Positions 32,993 through 42,163 of a DNA stretch of 64,000 bases are shown piece after piece. Origin of the DNA: Acidimicrobiia bacterium (GTDB taxonomy: Bacteria > Actinomycetota > Acidimicrobiia > Acidimicrobiales > Poriferisodalaceae); contig JAJDVQ010000037.1 in the NCBI GenBank assembly GCA_022826045.1, positions 1 to 64,000 of the forward strand, read 5' to 3'. Positions within the stretch are counted from its first letter, which is position 1. Each line of letters begins with the position of its first letter. The notes beneath the pieces were generated by a model, which had not been told where the DNA came from, ran no database searches, and was given only the letters and a program-made list of their open reading frames with translations. A program made the position numbers and the translations under genes.

Positions 32993-34386
32993 CGGGCGTT
33001 GCGGCGAGCCATGACGACGAGGCTCTTGGCCATGATCTCCCAGTCGAGCACCGGCGACCAATTCACGACGTACTGCAGGTCGTGTCCCAGCTTGTAGCCG
33101 GGATCGGTCTGGTAGTGACCCTGCGTCTGCGCGAGTCCGGTGATGCCAGGCGGAACATCGTGGCGCCTGCCGTAGCCGGGAATCACCCGCTCGAGCCGTG
33201 CCACGATCTGCGGCCGTTCGGGACGGGGCCCCACGATGGACATCGACCCCCTGAGCACGTTCCACAGCTGCGGCAACTCGTCGAGCCGGGTCCGCCGGAG
33301 CCATCTCATGCCGGGAATCACCCGCGGATCGTTCACGCGCGCCAGCACGGGTCCGTTGCGTTCCGCGTCCCGGGTCATCGTGCGGAACTTCAGGAGCACG
33401 AACGGGACTCCCCCGCGGCCCACCCTCTCCTGGCGGTACAGCACGCCCCGGCCCGCCCGGGCACGCACATAGGTGGCCACCGCTGCTGACAGGGGCAATG
33501 TGATCGGCGCTGACGCCGTCAAGTACGCCAAGTCGAGCAGTCGCTTGAATCGCAGCCGACACTGCGGCAGCGCGTGCTCCCGCAGCGCGACGAAGGGCAT
33601 GCCGCCGATCTGGCGGCTCCGCTGCAGACCGAGCAGCGTGTCAGCCGCAGTGACCCGGCGATAGACGCCGACCTGCCGCAATTCGAGTTCGCCGAGCGGT
33701 TCGGGATAGATCGTTTCGAGCGGCTGCCCCGAGAGCAGCAACAGGTCTGTCGCCCCAACACGATCCACCTCGGCGCAGATGCTCGAACTGAGGTCCTCGC
33801 CGACTGTCAGGCTGCCGACGATCACCGCGTCGCCTTCGTTGTCTCCGAGATGCTGCTTGGCGGAGTCGATGTCGTCGTTCGTGCCGACAAGCAGCATCCG
33901 CGGCCGTCCGAAGCGTCGCAGCCGTACCCGCCGGGCCGCCCAGCGGTTGAACGTGATGAGCATGCTGGCCGCGACAGCCAGCACCACCAGATTGCCTCGC
34001 GGCATGAGATAGCGGCCCGTGAGCAGCGTCACCGTGGCGTCGCCGCCCACCGCCATGAACGTCAGCAGCGTTGCGCGCGGCAGCCACGGCCGATGGCCGA
34101 GGCGCTGCTCGTACTCGTAGAAGCCGCCGAAGTAACAGACCGTCATGTGCAGCACGGTGGCGACTGCAAAACCGATGAAGTAGTGGCTGCGCGGGTAGGT
34201 GGGCCAGTCGAAGCCGAACCGGACCACCGTGATCGCAGCCATCAGGGCGAACAGCGTCACCGCGTCGATGAGGTACAGATGCCGGAAGCCCGGCCGGGCC
34301 GGGGCGTTGCCGTTCCAGTTCTGCGGCGCAGCTGACGTCACGGGAGGTTCATGGCGAGTAGGGACATGGCGCTCGGTATGCGGCAT
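32989..34386 (-). CDS. Polyprenyl-phosphate sugar-1-phosphate transferase (exopolysaccharide initiation)
   Basis: A 465-residue membrane protein of the WcaJ/CpsE class that transfers a sugar-1-phosphate from its nucleotide sugar to undecaprenyl phosphate, the first step of a surface polysaccharide. Four to five N-terminal membrane helices are followed by a Rossmann-like CoA_binding_3 region (PRMLLVGTNDDIDSAKQHLG). The catalytic bacterial sugar-transferase domain has VLLKFRTMTRDAE, TRLDELPQLWNVLRGSMSIV and GPRPERP. The ATG at 34386 is preferred, with a GTG at 34341 as alternative. It is divergent from the GT-C gene. Confidence 0.88.
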   Translation of the reverse strand: MPHTERHVPTRHEPPVTSAAPQNWNGNAPARPGFRHLYLIDAVTLFALMAAITVVRFGFDWPTYPRSHYFIGFAVATVLHMTVCYFGGFYEYEQRLGHRPWLPRATLLTFMAVGGDATVTLLTGRYLMPRGNLVVLAVAASMLITFNRWAARRVRLRRFGRPRMLLVGTNDDIDSAKQHLGDNEGDAVIVGSLTVGEDLSSSICAEVDRVGATDLLLLSGQPLETIYPEPLGELELRQVGVYRRVTAADTLLGLQRSRQIGGMPFVALREHALPQCRLRFKRLLDLAYLTASAPITLPLSAAVATYVRARAGRGVLYRQERVGRGGVPFVLLKFRTMTRDAERNGPVLARVNDPRVIPGMRWLRRTRLDELPQLWNVLRGSMSIVGPRPERPQIVARLERVIPGYGRRHDVPPGITGLAQTQGHYQTDPGYKLGHDLQYVVNWSPVLDWEIMAKSLVVMARRNAR

Positions 34387-34424
34387 CCGGCAGCCGGTGC
34401 CGTCCGTCGACTGCCACCGGGCCG

Positions 34425-34434
34425 ATACTACGCT
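34425..34434. promoter_or_regulatory. Overlapping divergent -10 boxes
   Basis: ATACTACGCT reads as TACGCT on the plus strand (34429-34434) and TAGTAT on the minus strand (34425-34430). It is positioned to serve both the GT-C gene and the sugar transferase. Confidence 0.35.
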
Positions 34435-34483
34435 GCGCCCCTTCGTACGGTGGCAGCGACCGCCGCGAACCGAAAGATCCCTC

Positions 34484-36079
34484 ATGACACGCCGAGGATC
34501 TCTCACCCGCCTGTGCTCGGGCTGGGCTGTCGTAGCGCTCATCTGCATCGGCGTGTTCGCCCTGTGGGCCCCGGATCTCAACCTGCCGCTCGGCAACAGC
34601 GACGACGGTCGCATCTTCGGACGGGCGGGCATCCAGGCCCGCAACTTCTGGGATCTCGGCCCGGTGGAGTCTCGCTTCGGCACTCGGACCGATCCCTTCA
34701 TCCGGGCCGAGTACGAGGTGCCCCCACGTGCTGAGCCTCCCCTCGAAGCCGTCACCTACGCGCACCACCCGCCGCTGAAGCAATTCCTCACCATTGCGTC
34801 GGTCGGTGCGTTCGGCGACAGCCCCGCGGCGGTTCGGATCACCGATTTCCTGCTGGGCGCTGCCACGGTGGCGTTCCTGGCTGCTGTGCTGCGTGCGGTC
34901 GGCATGTCGTGGGGGCCCACGCTGCTCGCAGCGCTGGCAATGGTGAGCACCGGGTTCTTCTACGTGTACGCCCGCATGGGCATCAGCTTCTCGATGATCC
35001 TGGCACTGACCGCCGCGATCGCCTGGCTGCGCCAGGCAGCCCATCCGCCGCGTTGGGCGCTCGCGGGCGCAGGTGTGCTCGCCGCACTGACGGCGATGCA
35101 CTCATGGATCGCCGTTGCCTCGCTGGGGCTGCTGCTGCCGTGGCTGTTCATCGGCACTGTCCAGCGACGGCGCAATGAAGCGCACGGCTGGCACTCGGTG
35201 AGAACCTCGCCTCGAAGCGTCTCCGACTGGATTCGCCTGGGGTGGTCACCGGGCTTGACCGCGGTCGCCATCGGCGCGGTCGCCGGCAGTGTGCTGACCG
35301 CTGCATGGCTGCTGAACGCAACCGACATCTCCGAACTGAGCGAGCGCGTGGCGTTCCGCACCGGCAACGATGTGTCGACGGCTGCCGAGCAGGCCCAATT
35401 CACCCTCGGCGAGTTCCTCCGCCGCCAATGGACGTTTGCCAGCCACGAGATGCTGACCTCATGGTGGCTTCGCCTGCTGTTCTTCCCAGCGCTCATCGCC
35501 GCGTTCGTCGACCGCCGCACCCGGGGACCGGCACTCGTCACGCTCGCTGTTGCGGCGTCACTCACGTTCGCCCTGCAGCAGGGCGCCTGGATTCACCGGC
35601 TGTGGAACTTCCCCTGGGTGGCGCCCACGGCGATCGGTGTCGCAGCCCTTGCCGATGCCGTGCGGCGCGGCCTTCGCGGCTGGGCAGCGCGGCTGCGAGT
35701 GCCGCTGAGTCTGGCTGCTGCGACAGTTGCCCTGGTGACGCTGGCGTTCGTCGCCACCGGTTCGACTCGTGACTTCTACCTGGACCGACCCGCCGATGCC
35801 GGGGCTGTGCTCGAGCAAGCACGGGAATCTCCCGAGGCCGCCGAGGCCGAGTTGGTGTGGTTCACCTCCGGCATCTGGACTCCCCGTTGGATCGCGTATT
35901 ACCTCGATCGACCCACTTGGATGCTCGACGAGACCACGCTCGATGATGTCATTCCGACCGATGTGATCTTGGTGCGCAATGACCGGGTTCCCGAGTTCGT
36001 TCCCGCTTCGGCTATGGCCGAGCCACTGGCCGCGGGAGAGGATTACACCCTGATCACCGCGGCCGCTCTGTTCGAGTGA
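34484..36079 (+). CDS. GT-C-fold membrane glycosyltransferase-like protein
   Basis: A 531-residue protein with about ten to eleven hydrophobic helices and a periplasmic C-terminal domain. The first extracytoplasmic loop contains NSDDGRIFGRAGIQARN and EAVTYAHHPPLKQF, resembling the acidic loop and HHPP pattern of dolichyl/ArnT-type transferases that use lipid-linked sugars. The acceptor is unknown. The neighbours (GT2, sugar transferase, galE) suggest decoration or assembly of a surface glycan. The ATG at 34484 is chosen at the start of the first helix. Confidence 0.75.
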   Translation: MTRRGSLTRLCSGWAVVALICIGVFALWAPDLNLPLGNSDDGRIFGRAGIQARNFWDLGPVESRFGTRTDPFIRAEYEVPPRAEPPLEAVTYAHHPPLKQFLTIASVGAFGDSPAAVRITDFLLGAATVAFLAAVLRAVGMSWGPTLLAALAMVSTGFFYVYARMGISFSMILALTAAIAWLRQAAHPPRWALAGAGVLAALTAMHSWIAVASLGLLLPWLFIGTVQRRRNEAHGWHSVRTSPRSVSDWIRLGWSPGLTAVAIGAVAGSVLTAAWLLNATDISELSERVAFRTGNDVSTAAEQAQFTLGEFLRRQWTFASHEMLTSWWLRLLFFPALIAAFVDRRTRGPALVTLAVAASLTFALQQGAWIHRLWNFPWVAPTAIGVAALADAVRRGLRGWAARLRVPLSLAAATVALVTLAFVATGSTRDFYLDRPADAGAVLEQARESPEAAEAELVWFTSGIWTPRWIAYYLDRPTWMLDETTLDDVIPTDVILVRNDRVPEFVPASAMAEPLAAGEDYTLITAAALFE

Positions 36080-36099
36080 CGCAGTTCGAGTGATGCGCT

Positions 36100-36115
36100 C
36101 GCCTGGCGTCAGGCG
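36100..36115. terminator. Stem-loop between convergent GT-C and galE genes
   Basis: CGCCTG-GCGT-CAGGCG is a perfect 6-bp stem whose loop region overlaps the galE stop codon. It could serve both directions. Confidence 0.4.
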
Positions 36116-37116
36116 CCTAGGTCGCGCCAGCGCTGAGCGAAGTTCCAGTGGTCGGTCAGCATCTGAGCGAGGTCGCGTCCTGCCCGCCACCCCAGCTCAG
36201 CATGTGCCCGGCTGCAATCGGCCCACGACACCGCGATGTCCCCCGGCCGGCGACCGACGATCTCGTAGGGAATCGGACGCCCCGTTGCGGTGACTGCAGC
36301 GTCAATGAGCTCGAACACCGTCGTGCCCACCCCGGTGCCCAAGTTGAAGATGCGGCCGGTGTGCTCGCCGAGATCGACGTCGATCGCCGCCACATGGCCC
36401 TCGGCGAGATCAGCGACGTGCACAAAATCGCGGATTGCCGTGCCGTCACTCGTGTCGTAGTCGTCGCCGAACACTCCCAACCGCTCCGCGGAGCCTTCAG
36501 CCACCCGCATCACCGCAGGAACGAGATTCTGCGCATCCGCCAACGGCTGCTCACCGATGCGGCCCGAGGGATGAGCCCCGACGGGATTGAAGTACCGCAG
36601 GATGACGACGCTCATATCGGAAGTCGCCGCAGCATCGGCGAGGATGCGCTCGCACATCAGCTTGGTTTCGCCATAGGGGCTCAGCGGTGCAGCCAGCGTT
36701 TCCTCGGTGACAGGCAAGACCTCGGGCCTGCCGTACACCACGGACGATGAGCTGAAGACGAACCGCCCGATGCCCCGATCGACAGCGACCTCGGCCAAGC
36801 TCAGCGTCGAAACCACATTGTTCCGGTAGTAGCGCAGGGGGTCCACGAGAGACTCTGGAACGCTCTTGCAGGCCGCGAAGTGCACGATCGAGTCGATGTC
36901 GTGTTCGTCGCACAGCTGCTCGACGGTCGGGCGATCAACGGCATCGCCTTCGACGACGATCAAGTCCGGCGCTGTCAGCGACCGCAGTTCGTCGATCACA
37001 TCACGCCGCGCATTGGAGAAATCGTCGAGCACCACGACGTTCCGCCCTGCAGCGTGCAGCGCGACCACGGTGTGGCTGCCGACGTATCCGGCGCCGCCAG
37101 TGATCAGCGTGGTCAT
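36109..37116 (-). CDS. galE: UDP-glucose 4-epimerase
   Basis: A 335-residue short-chain-type epimerase that interconverts UDP-glucose and UDP-galactose, supplying sugar nucleotides to the adjacent glycosyltransferases. The NAD-binding motif is GGAGYVGS at residues 7-14. The catalytic Ser (about 124), Tyr148 and Lys152 lie in SSSSVVYG and SPYGETK. RYFNPVGAHPSGRIGE and VHVADLAEGH are also diagnostic. The ATG at 37116 is followed upstream by a CACACT box six bases away. Confidence 0.93.
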   Translation of the reverse strand: MTTLITGGAGYVGSHTVVALHAAGRNVVVLDDFSNARRDVIDELRSLTAPDLIVVEGDAVDRPTVEQLCDEHDIDSIVHFAACKSVPESLVDPLRYYRNNVVSTLSLAEVAVDRGIGRFVFSSSSVVYGRPEVLPVTEETLAAPLSPYGETKLMCERILADAAATSDMSVVILRYFNPVGAHPSGRIGEQPLADAQNLVPAVMRVAEGSAERLGVFGDDYDTSDGTAIRDFVHVADLAEGHVAAIDVDLGEHTGRIFNLGTGVGTTVFELIDAAVTATGRPIPYEIVGRRPGDIAVSWADCSRAHAELGWRAGRDLAQMLTDHWNFAQRWRDLGA

Positions 37117-37297
37117 GGGGGCAGTGTGCCACCCTCCCGCGAACCCCGACCCGATATGGTGAATGCTCGGTCGGATGGCCGCGGTGGCCCTGCTGCAGAT
37201 GTCGAGGAGCAGATCTTTGGAGCACATCCGCGAACCGTTCGCCGCAGACCGCCACGGCGCGGCCGGGGCCCACGGCAACACCGCGAGTGCTGTGCTG

Positions 37298-38461
37298 ATG
37301 GGCGACAGGCGCGGCGGCGCACAGGGCAAGAGGGGCTGGCTCTTGGCATGGGCACCTTGGCTCGGCGTCTTGGTGATGCTCGCGGCATGCTCACAGGTCA
37401 GAGTGCTGGAGACGGTCGAGCCTGCGCCCACCCTGACCGCCGCGCCGACGGCGCCATCGCAGGTTGCGCCCACGAGCACCGTGGCAGCGCCTCCCGAAAC
37501 GGCAGCGGCCACAACTCAAGCGCCGACCACCTCTGCCGTCACCACCGAGCCCGCCGCCGCCACGACTGCGGCCCCCCTCTTCACCGCACCGCTGACCGGC
37601 CTGCCGACTCCCAGCGAGATCGTGCGGCCTGCTGCCGTGGTGAAGATCGACAACCACCCCAATGCGCTGCCGCAGTGGGGCCTCAACATGGCCGATGTCG
37701 TCTACGAAGAGATCGTCGAGGCTCGGCTCACCCGGTTCGCAGCAATCTTCCACTCCCGCAACGCCGACATGGTCGGTCCCGTCCGATCGGCACGCACGGG
37801 CGACTTCGCGCTCCTGTCGAATCTCAACCGGCCCATCTTCGTGAACTCGGGCGCCAACGACTACACCGAACGTGCTCTGCGCGGCGTCGATGCGATCAAC
37901 GTCACCGACGGCGGCTCGTTCGACAACGGGGTGTTCGAGCGCTCGCCTGCAAAGAGCCCGCCGCACAACCTCGTCACCGACACGGCACGCATCTATTCGG
38001 CAGGTGCCGAACACGGCCGCACGCCGCCCGCCTACTTCCGATTCCGGGACGCAGGCGAATCGCTGCAACGGGCCGATGCCGTCCGCGGCGTCGACATTGA
38101 CTTCGGCCAGATCGAAGCCTCGTACCGGTGGGACGCCGCGCTCAGTGGTTGGATCCGCACCCAGAACGGCAGCGAACACACCGATTTCGACGGCGTCCGC
38201 GTTGCCCCCGAGAATGTGATCGTGCAGTTCGTGCGCTATCGCCAGAGTCCGGCCGACCCGCTCACCCCCGAGCCGGTGCTGACCGGCAGCGGTGCAGCGT
38301 GGATCTTCAGTGACGGACTCTTCGTGCGGGGAACCTGGGAGCGCCTGTCCGAGCGTGACGTCACCGTGTTCCGCTCAGACAACGCCGTGATCGTCCCGCT
38401 CACGCCAGGACGCACCTGGATCGCGCTTGCCCGGGAGGGCACTGCCACCCTCGTGCCGTAA
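37298..38461 (+). CDS. DUF3048 (YerB-like) lipoprotein
   Basis: A 387-residue secreted lipoprotein. The signal peptide ends in the lipobox LAACS. A 60-residue Thr/Ala/Pro linker precedes the DUF3048 domain: PAAVVKIDNHPNALPQWGLN, DVVYEEIVEARLTRF, MVGPVRSARTGD. The C-terminal half has GTWERLSERDVTVF and NAVIVPLTPGRTWIAL. Function is unproven; homologues are envelope-anchored. The ATG at 37298 gives a normal signal peptide, while the frame extends to 37163 without an obvious role. Confidence 0.82.
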   Translation: MGDRRGGAQGKRGWLLAWAPWLGVLVMLAACSQVRVLETVEPAPTLTAAPTAPSQVAPTSTVAAPPETAAATTQAPTTSAVTTEPAAATTAAPLFTAPLTGLPTPSEIVRPAAVVKIDNHPNALPQWGLNMADVVYEEIVEARLTRFAAIFHSRNADMVGPVRSARTGDFALLSNLNRPIFVNSGANDYTERALRGVDAINVTDGGSFDNGVFERSPAKSPPHNLVTDTARIYSAGAEHGRTPPAYFRFRDAGESLQRADAVRGVDIDFGQIEASYRWDAALSGWIRTQNGSEHTDFDGVRVAPENVIVQFVRYRQSPADPLTPEPVLTGSGAAWIFSDGLFVRGTWERLSERDVTVFRSDNAVIVPLTPGRTWIALAREGTATLVP

Positions 38462-38465
38462 CGTG

Positions 38466-38484
38466 CGCGGGCCAAAAGCCCGCG
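38466..38484. terminator. Bidirectional terminator
   Basis: CGCGGGC-CAAAA-GCCCGCG is a perfect 7-bp stem between the convergent DUF3048 and rsfS genes. Confidence 0.65.
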
Positions 38485-38511
38485 GCAGCGTCGCCTGTCG
38501 CAGCGGACAGC

Positions 38512-38931
38512 TCAGCCAAACTCGTGGCGAGGCACGTCTGACCACAAGCGTTCGAGGTCGTAGTACTCACGCGTGGGCTCGTGAAACACATGCGCGACGA
38601 ACTCGCCGAAATCGAGCAGGATCCACTTCGCGTCGTCCAGCCCCTCGGTGCGTATCGGGCCCTCGCCCCCGGCCACCTTCACGTGCTCTTCCATCAGCTC
38701 GGCAATGCGTCGCACGCGACGCACATTCGGCGCGCTCGCGATGATGAACCAATCGGTGATGGCCAGCACGTCGCCGACATCGAGCACGACGACGCGCTCG
38801 GCGGACATTTCTGCCGCCCCGTCGACAGCGGCGCGCACCAGCGGCGGCGGGGCAGACGCCTCGCGTTCTGCTGCCGGCTTCAGAGCGTGCGCCCCGCCGC
38901 TCGCCGGGAACGCCTGCTGAACCGATGCCAC
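38512..38931 (-). CDS. rsfS: Ribosomal silencing factor
   Basis: A 139-residue RsfS/Iojap protein that binds uL14 on the large subunit and blocks subunit joining during starvation. VVVLDVGDVLAITDWFIIAS, then EGLDDAKWILLDFGEFVAHV and a YYDLERLWSD ending are diagnostic. The N-terminal 40 residues are an extension not usual in the family, so a later start is possible. The GTG lies two bases after the nadD stop. Confidence 0.9.
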   Translation of the reverse strand: MASVQQAFPASGGAHALKPAAEREASAPPPLVRAAVDGAAEMSAERVVVLDVGDVLAITDWFIIASAPNVRRVRRIAELMEEHVKVAGGEGPIRTEGLDDAKWILLDFGEFVAHVFHEPTREYYDLERLWSDVPRHEFG

Positions 38932-38933
38932 GG

Positions 38934-39527
38934 TTACGCAGAATAGAGCTTGTGGTCCGCGATGTAGCTCATGACGGCCGGCGGCACGAGGCGGGCGAGG
39001 ATTGCCTCCGCTTCCGGCCCACCGGCCCCTTGCAGCAGTTCGCGCACCCGAGTTGCCGATGCTTCCACTGGGTCCATGAAGATCGAACTGGTGCGCCAGC
39101 CGTCCAAGTGAGCAGGGGACTCACCTGTCGGCTGGATCACTGCGATCGTCACGCGCCGCGCGAGTTCGTGCGCCCGATGCCACGTCGACAGACCTGCAGC
39201 CGTGGCCGGGCCCATGATCAACACGATCTCCGTGCCATCACCATCGAGCTCAGCCACGGTGTCGATCGTGTAGGTGGACCCGCCGCGCGCCAGTTCGATG
39301 TCGCTGACCTCGATGCCCTCGATCGTGTCGAAGGCCAGACGCGCCATCGCAAGCCGGTGATAAGACGGCGTCACCGAACGGCCTCGGGACTTTTGCCACG
39401 GATCGTTGGCGACGACGACTCGCAGGCTGCCAGTAGCGAGCTGGTCTCGTGCCTCGACAGCAGCGGCGACGTGTCCGACGTGGGGAGGGTCGAACGTGCC
39501 TCCGAAGATCCCAAGTTGCGGCGGCAC
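38934..39527 (-). CDS. nadD: Nicotinate-nucleotide adenylyltransferase
   Basis: A 197-residue enzyme that makes deamido-NAD from nicotinate mononucleotide and ATP. The nucleotidyltransferase motifs GGTFDPPHVGH and ASATRVRELL are intact. The GTG at 39527 was chosen because a TACACT box ends exactly six bases upstream and LGIFGGTFD follows at once; an ATG 11 codons earlier would sit upstream of that box. It is paired with rsfS, as in most actinobacteria. Confidence 0.9.
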   Translation of the reverse strand: MPPQLGIFGGTFDPPHVGHVAAAVEARDQLATGSLRVVVANDPWQKSRGRSVTPSYHRLAMARLAFDTIEGIEVSDIELARGGSTYTIDTVAELDGDGTEIVLIMGPATAAGLSTWHRAHELARRVTIAVIQPTGESPAHLDGWRTSSIFMDPVEASATRVRELLQGAGGPEAEAILARLVPPAVMSYIADHKLYSA

Positions 39528-39533
39528 CGCGGC

Positions 39534-39539
39534 AGTGTA
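39534..39539 (-). promoter_or_regulatory. -10 box of the leaderless nadD-rsfS transcript
   Basis: TACACT on the minus strand lies six bases before the nadD GTG, with no ribosome binding site. Confidence 0.5.
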
Positions 39540-39618
39540 GAGTCGCCCGTCACAACACATAGCTCGTGCGCACCGAGGCGCAACTCAGCCCAGAAAGTGG
39601 GTCCTCCGGTGCGGCGAT

Positions 39619-39648
39619 TTGCGCGCGCTAGGCGCTATGTGCTACGTT
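39619..39648 (+). promoter_or_regulatory. Promoter of the sigma-factor gene
   Basis: TTGCGC at 39619 and TACGTT at 39643 are 18 bases apart. This leaves an untranslated leader of about 230 bases before the ATG at 39883. Confidence 0.4.
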
Positions 39649-39791
39649 TGGCCGTCCGCTCACAGCAGTGCTGTGCACGGCCCGGCATCTCGGGTCGTTC
39701 ATCGTGTGCGGGCGTACAAGCGAATTCGGCTCCGCCACAGCGGCGGCGTCACGCCTGCGCCGGGGCTGTTCAGGCCTGGCAAGGGAAGAAA

Positions 39792-39868
39792 ATGCCCGGT
39801 GCCCCCCACCGGGTGGCATGCCAGGACGGCATGCAACCGAAAGCGAGAAAACCGGCTGCCCCCGCCGG
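39792..39868 (+). ncRNA. Two C-loop hairpins (6C-RNA-like) in the sigma-factor leader
   Basis: Hairpin 1 (39795-39813) is CCCGGTG-CCCCC-CACCGGG, with six consecutive Cs. Hairpin 2 (39852-39868) is CCGGC-TGCCCCC-GCCGG. An A/G-rich single strand lies before and between them. Paired hairpins with C-rich loops are the hallmark of the actinobacterial 6C RNA. The second ends three bases before the GGAG ribosome binding site, so it could instead control translation of the sigma factor. Identity as 6C is a suggestion, not a match to a model. Confidence 0.42.
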
Positions 39869-39882
39869 CTGGAGCGTGTGTG

Positions 39883-40749
39883 ATGGATTCCGTTGGCCAG
39901 TATCTGAATGAGATCGGTGCGGTCGCTTTGCTGACCGCCGAGGACGAGCGCATGCTGTCCCAGCAGATCGAGGCCGGCCGCGACGCACGCGAGCGCCTCG
40001 ACAGCGACGAGGAACTGTCGGTGGCAGAGCGGCGCGAGCTGCGCAAGGCCGTGCAGACCGCTGCTGCTGCACGCGACCGCTTCATCCGGGCGAACCTCCG
40101 CTTGGTGGTGTCGATCGCGCGGCGCTACCCGCTTCCCCCCACGCTGGAACTGCTCGACCTGATCCAAGAGGGCAACCTCGGCCTCGAGCACGCAGTCGAG
40201 AAGTTCGACTGGCGGCGCGGCTTCAAGTTCTCCACCTACGCGACGTTCTGGATCCGCCAGTCCATCGGACGAGCGCTGGATCAGAAGGGCAGCCTCATCC
40301 GCCTGCCGTCGGATCGCTCCGCGACGCTGCGCGCTGCGCTTCGCCACAACGGCGGCGACAGCGACTCGCTCGACGACGAGAACGCCTGGCTGCAGCGGAT
40401 CAGCACCCCGACCTCGCTGGACAAGACGGTCGGCGACGACGGCGACAGCGCGCTCATCGACCTCATCGGCGATGATGCGCCGGGGCCTGAGCATTTCGCC
40501 ATCGAAGCGGACCGCCGCGGCATGGTGATGTCCATGCTGGGCCGGCTGGAGAAGCGCGCCCGCTATGCAGTGGCTCGCCGGAACGGGATCATCGACGGCG
40601 AGCAGCGCAGCTACCGCGAGATCGGCGAGGAGCTCGGCGTGACCGCCGAAGCGGCGCGCCGTCTGGTCAAGCGCGCTGTCGATGAGCTGCAGAGCCTCGC
40701 CGCTGACGGCGAGTTCGTAGACATCGATGCCGACGCAGACGCAGTCTGA
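39883..40749 (+). CDS. Sigma-70 family (group 2-like) RNA polymerase sigma factor
   Basis: A 288-residue sigma factor. Region 1.2 is DSVGQYLNEIGAVALLTAED. Region 2 contains RANLRLVVSIARRYPLPP, LLDLIQEGNLGLEHAVEKFD and KFSTYATFWIRQSIGRAL. A compact region 3 follows, and region 4 has RSYREIGEELGVTAEAARRL. Like other group 2 factors it lacks region 1.1. The ATG at 39883 follows GGAG by eight bases. It overlaps the DAHP synthase gene by 23 bases, an odd partnership that suggests co-expression. The long structured leader points to post-transcriptional control. Confidence 0.88.
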   Translation: MDSVGQYLNEIGAVALLTAEDERMLSQQIEAGRDARERLDSDEELSVAERRELRKAVQTAAAARDRFIRANLRLVVSIARRYPLPPTLELLDLIQEGNLGLEHAVEKFDWRRGFKFSTYATFWIRQSIGRALDQKGSLIRLPSDRSATLRAALRHNGGDSDSLDDENAWLQRISTPTSLDKTVGDDGDSALIDLIGDDAPGPEHFAIEADRRGMVMSMLGRLEKRARYAVARRNGIIDGEQRSYREIGEELGVTAEAARRLVKRAVDELQSLAADGEFVDIDADADAV

Positions 40750-42145
40750 GCCAGCCGACGCGCCCTCGGCCGGGACTGACCCGGCCGCCTCGCCTCAGCA
40801 CGCACCCGGGTGGCATCCCGGCTCGTGGGCCGAACGGTCCGTCGGCCAGCAGCCCGAATGGCCTGATCCGGCTGCACTGTCGGTGTCGCTGAGCGAGCTG
40901 GGGTGCAGGCCCCCGCTGGTTTTTGCAGGTGAGGCGCGGCGCCTGACCGAACTGCTGGGCCGCGTCTGCGCCGGCGAGGCATTTGTGCTGCAGGCCGGCG
41001 ACTGCGCGGAGTCATTCGAGCTCTCGACCGCCGACCAGATCCGCGATCGCCTCAAGGTGATCTTGCAGATGGCGGTCGTGCTGCAGTACTCCGCAGGCCT
41101 GCCCATCGTGAAGGTGGGCCGGATCGCCGGTCAGTTCGCCAAGCCGCGCAGCCAGCCGACCGAGACCCGCGACGGCATGACGTTGCCGATCTTCCGGGGC
41201 CACATCGTCAACGACATCGCGTTCGAACCTGCCGCCCGCACGCCCGACCCGTCTCGTCTGCTGCAGGCGTACAACACCTCAGCGGCAACGCTGAACCTGC
41301 TGCGGGCATTCACCCGCGGCGGCTACGCAGACCTGCGCCAAGTGCACAACTGGAATCAGGAGTTCGTGGCGTCAAGCCCGGCGGGCCAGCGCTACGAGAC
41401 CTTGGCGAACGGCATCGACTCGGCGCTGCGCTTCATGAACGCCTGCGGTCTGGACACCGATGACAGCGCCATGCGGCAGGTCGAGCTGTACACGAGCCAC
41501 GAAGCGCTGCTGCTGGGCTACGAAGAGGCGCTGACCCGCACCGACAGCATCACCGGGGACTGGTACGACTGCTCCGCGCACATGCTCTGGGTGGGCGAGC
41601 GCACCAGGGAGCTCGACGGCGCCCACGTGGAGTTCCTGCGGGGCGTGCACAACCCGATCGGGGCGAAGCTCGGACCGACGGCGACGCCCGACGAGGCACT
41701 CGCGCTGTGCGAGACGCTGAATCCGAACCGGATACCCGGCCGCCTGACGCTGATCAGCCGCATGGGGGCCGGCAACATCCGTGAGGCCTTCGGGCCGATC
41801 CTGCGAGCGGTCACCGATGCCGGGCATTCGGTGGTGTGGCAGTGCGACCCGATGCACGGCAACACCTACTCCACCGACAAGGGCGTCAAGACCCGCCACT
41901 TCGACGCCATCCTGGCCGAGATCCGGCAGTACTTCGCTGAGCACGCCGAAGCGGGGACGTGGCCCGGCGGCATCCACCTCGAGATCACGGGCGACGCCGT
42001 CACCGAGTGCGTCGGGGGCGGCGACGAGCTGGCCCAGCACCAGCTCGGGGACCGCTACGAGACGATGTGCGACCCTCGCCTCAACGGCCGCCAGTCGCTG
42101 GATCTCGCTTTCCTGGCCGCCGAGCTGCTCGCTGCCGCCAAGTAG
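40727..42145 (+). CDS. aroG: Class II 3-deoxy-D-arabino-heptulosonate-7-phosphate synthase
   Basis: A 472-residue class II (plant-type) DAHP synthase, first enzyme of the shikimate pathway, joining phosphoenolpyruvate and erythrose 4-phosphate. Recognisable segments are FVLQAGDCAESFE (with the metal-binding Cys), FTRGGYADLRQVHNWNQEF, FLRGVHNPIGAKLGP and VWQCDPMHGNTY. Length agrees with the Mycobacterium enzyme. The N-terminal 25 residues are low complexity, and the gene starts inside the sigma-factor 3' end. Confidence 0.93.
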   Translation: MPTQTQSEPADAPSAGTDPAASPQHAPGWHPGSWAERSVGQQPEWPDPAALSVSLSELGCRPPLVFAGEARRLTELLGRVCAGEAFVLQAGDCAESFELSTADQIRDRLKVILQMAVVLQYSAGLPIVKVGRIAGQFAKPRSQPTETRDGMTLPIFRGHIVNDIAFEPAARTPDPSRLLQAYNTSAATLNLLRAFTRGGYADLRQVHNWNQEFVASSPAGQRYETLANGIDSALRFMNACGLDTDDSAMRQVELYTSHEALLLGYEEALTRTDSITGDWYDCSAHMLWVGERTRELDGAHVEFLRGVHNPIGAKLGPTATPDEALALCETLNPNRIPGRLTLISRMGAGNIREAFGPILRAVTDAGHSVVWQCDPMHGNTYSTDKGVKTRHFDAILAEIRQYFAEHAEAGTWPGGIHLEITGDAVTECVGGGDELAQHQLGDRYETMCDPRLNGRQSLDLAFLAAELLAAAK

Positions 42146-42163
42146 CCGAGCTGGGCTGCGGCG

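Noticed and set aside
39619-39882. N-terminal extension of the sigma factor from the upstream ATG-like start
   Set aside because: The 88 extra codons run through two strong hairpins and lack family similarity; the ATG at 39883 has a proper ribosome binding site.
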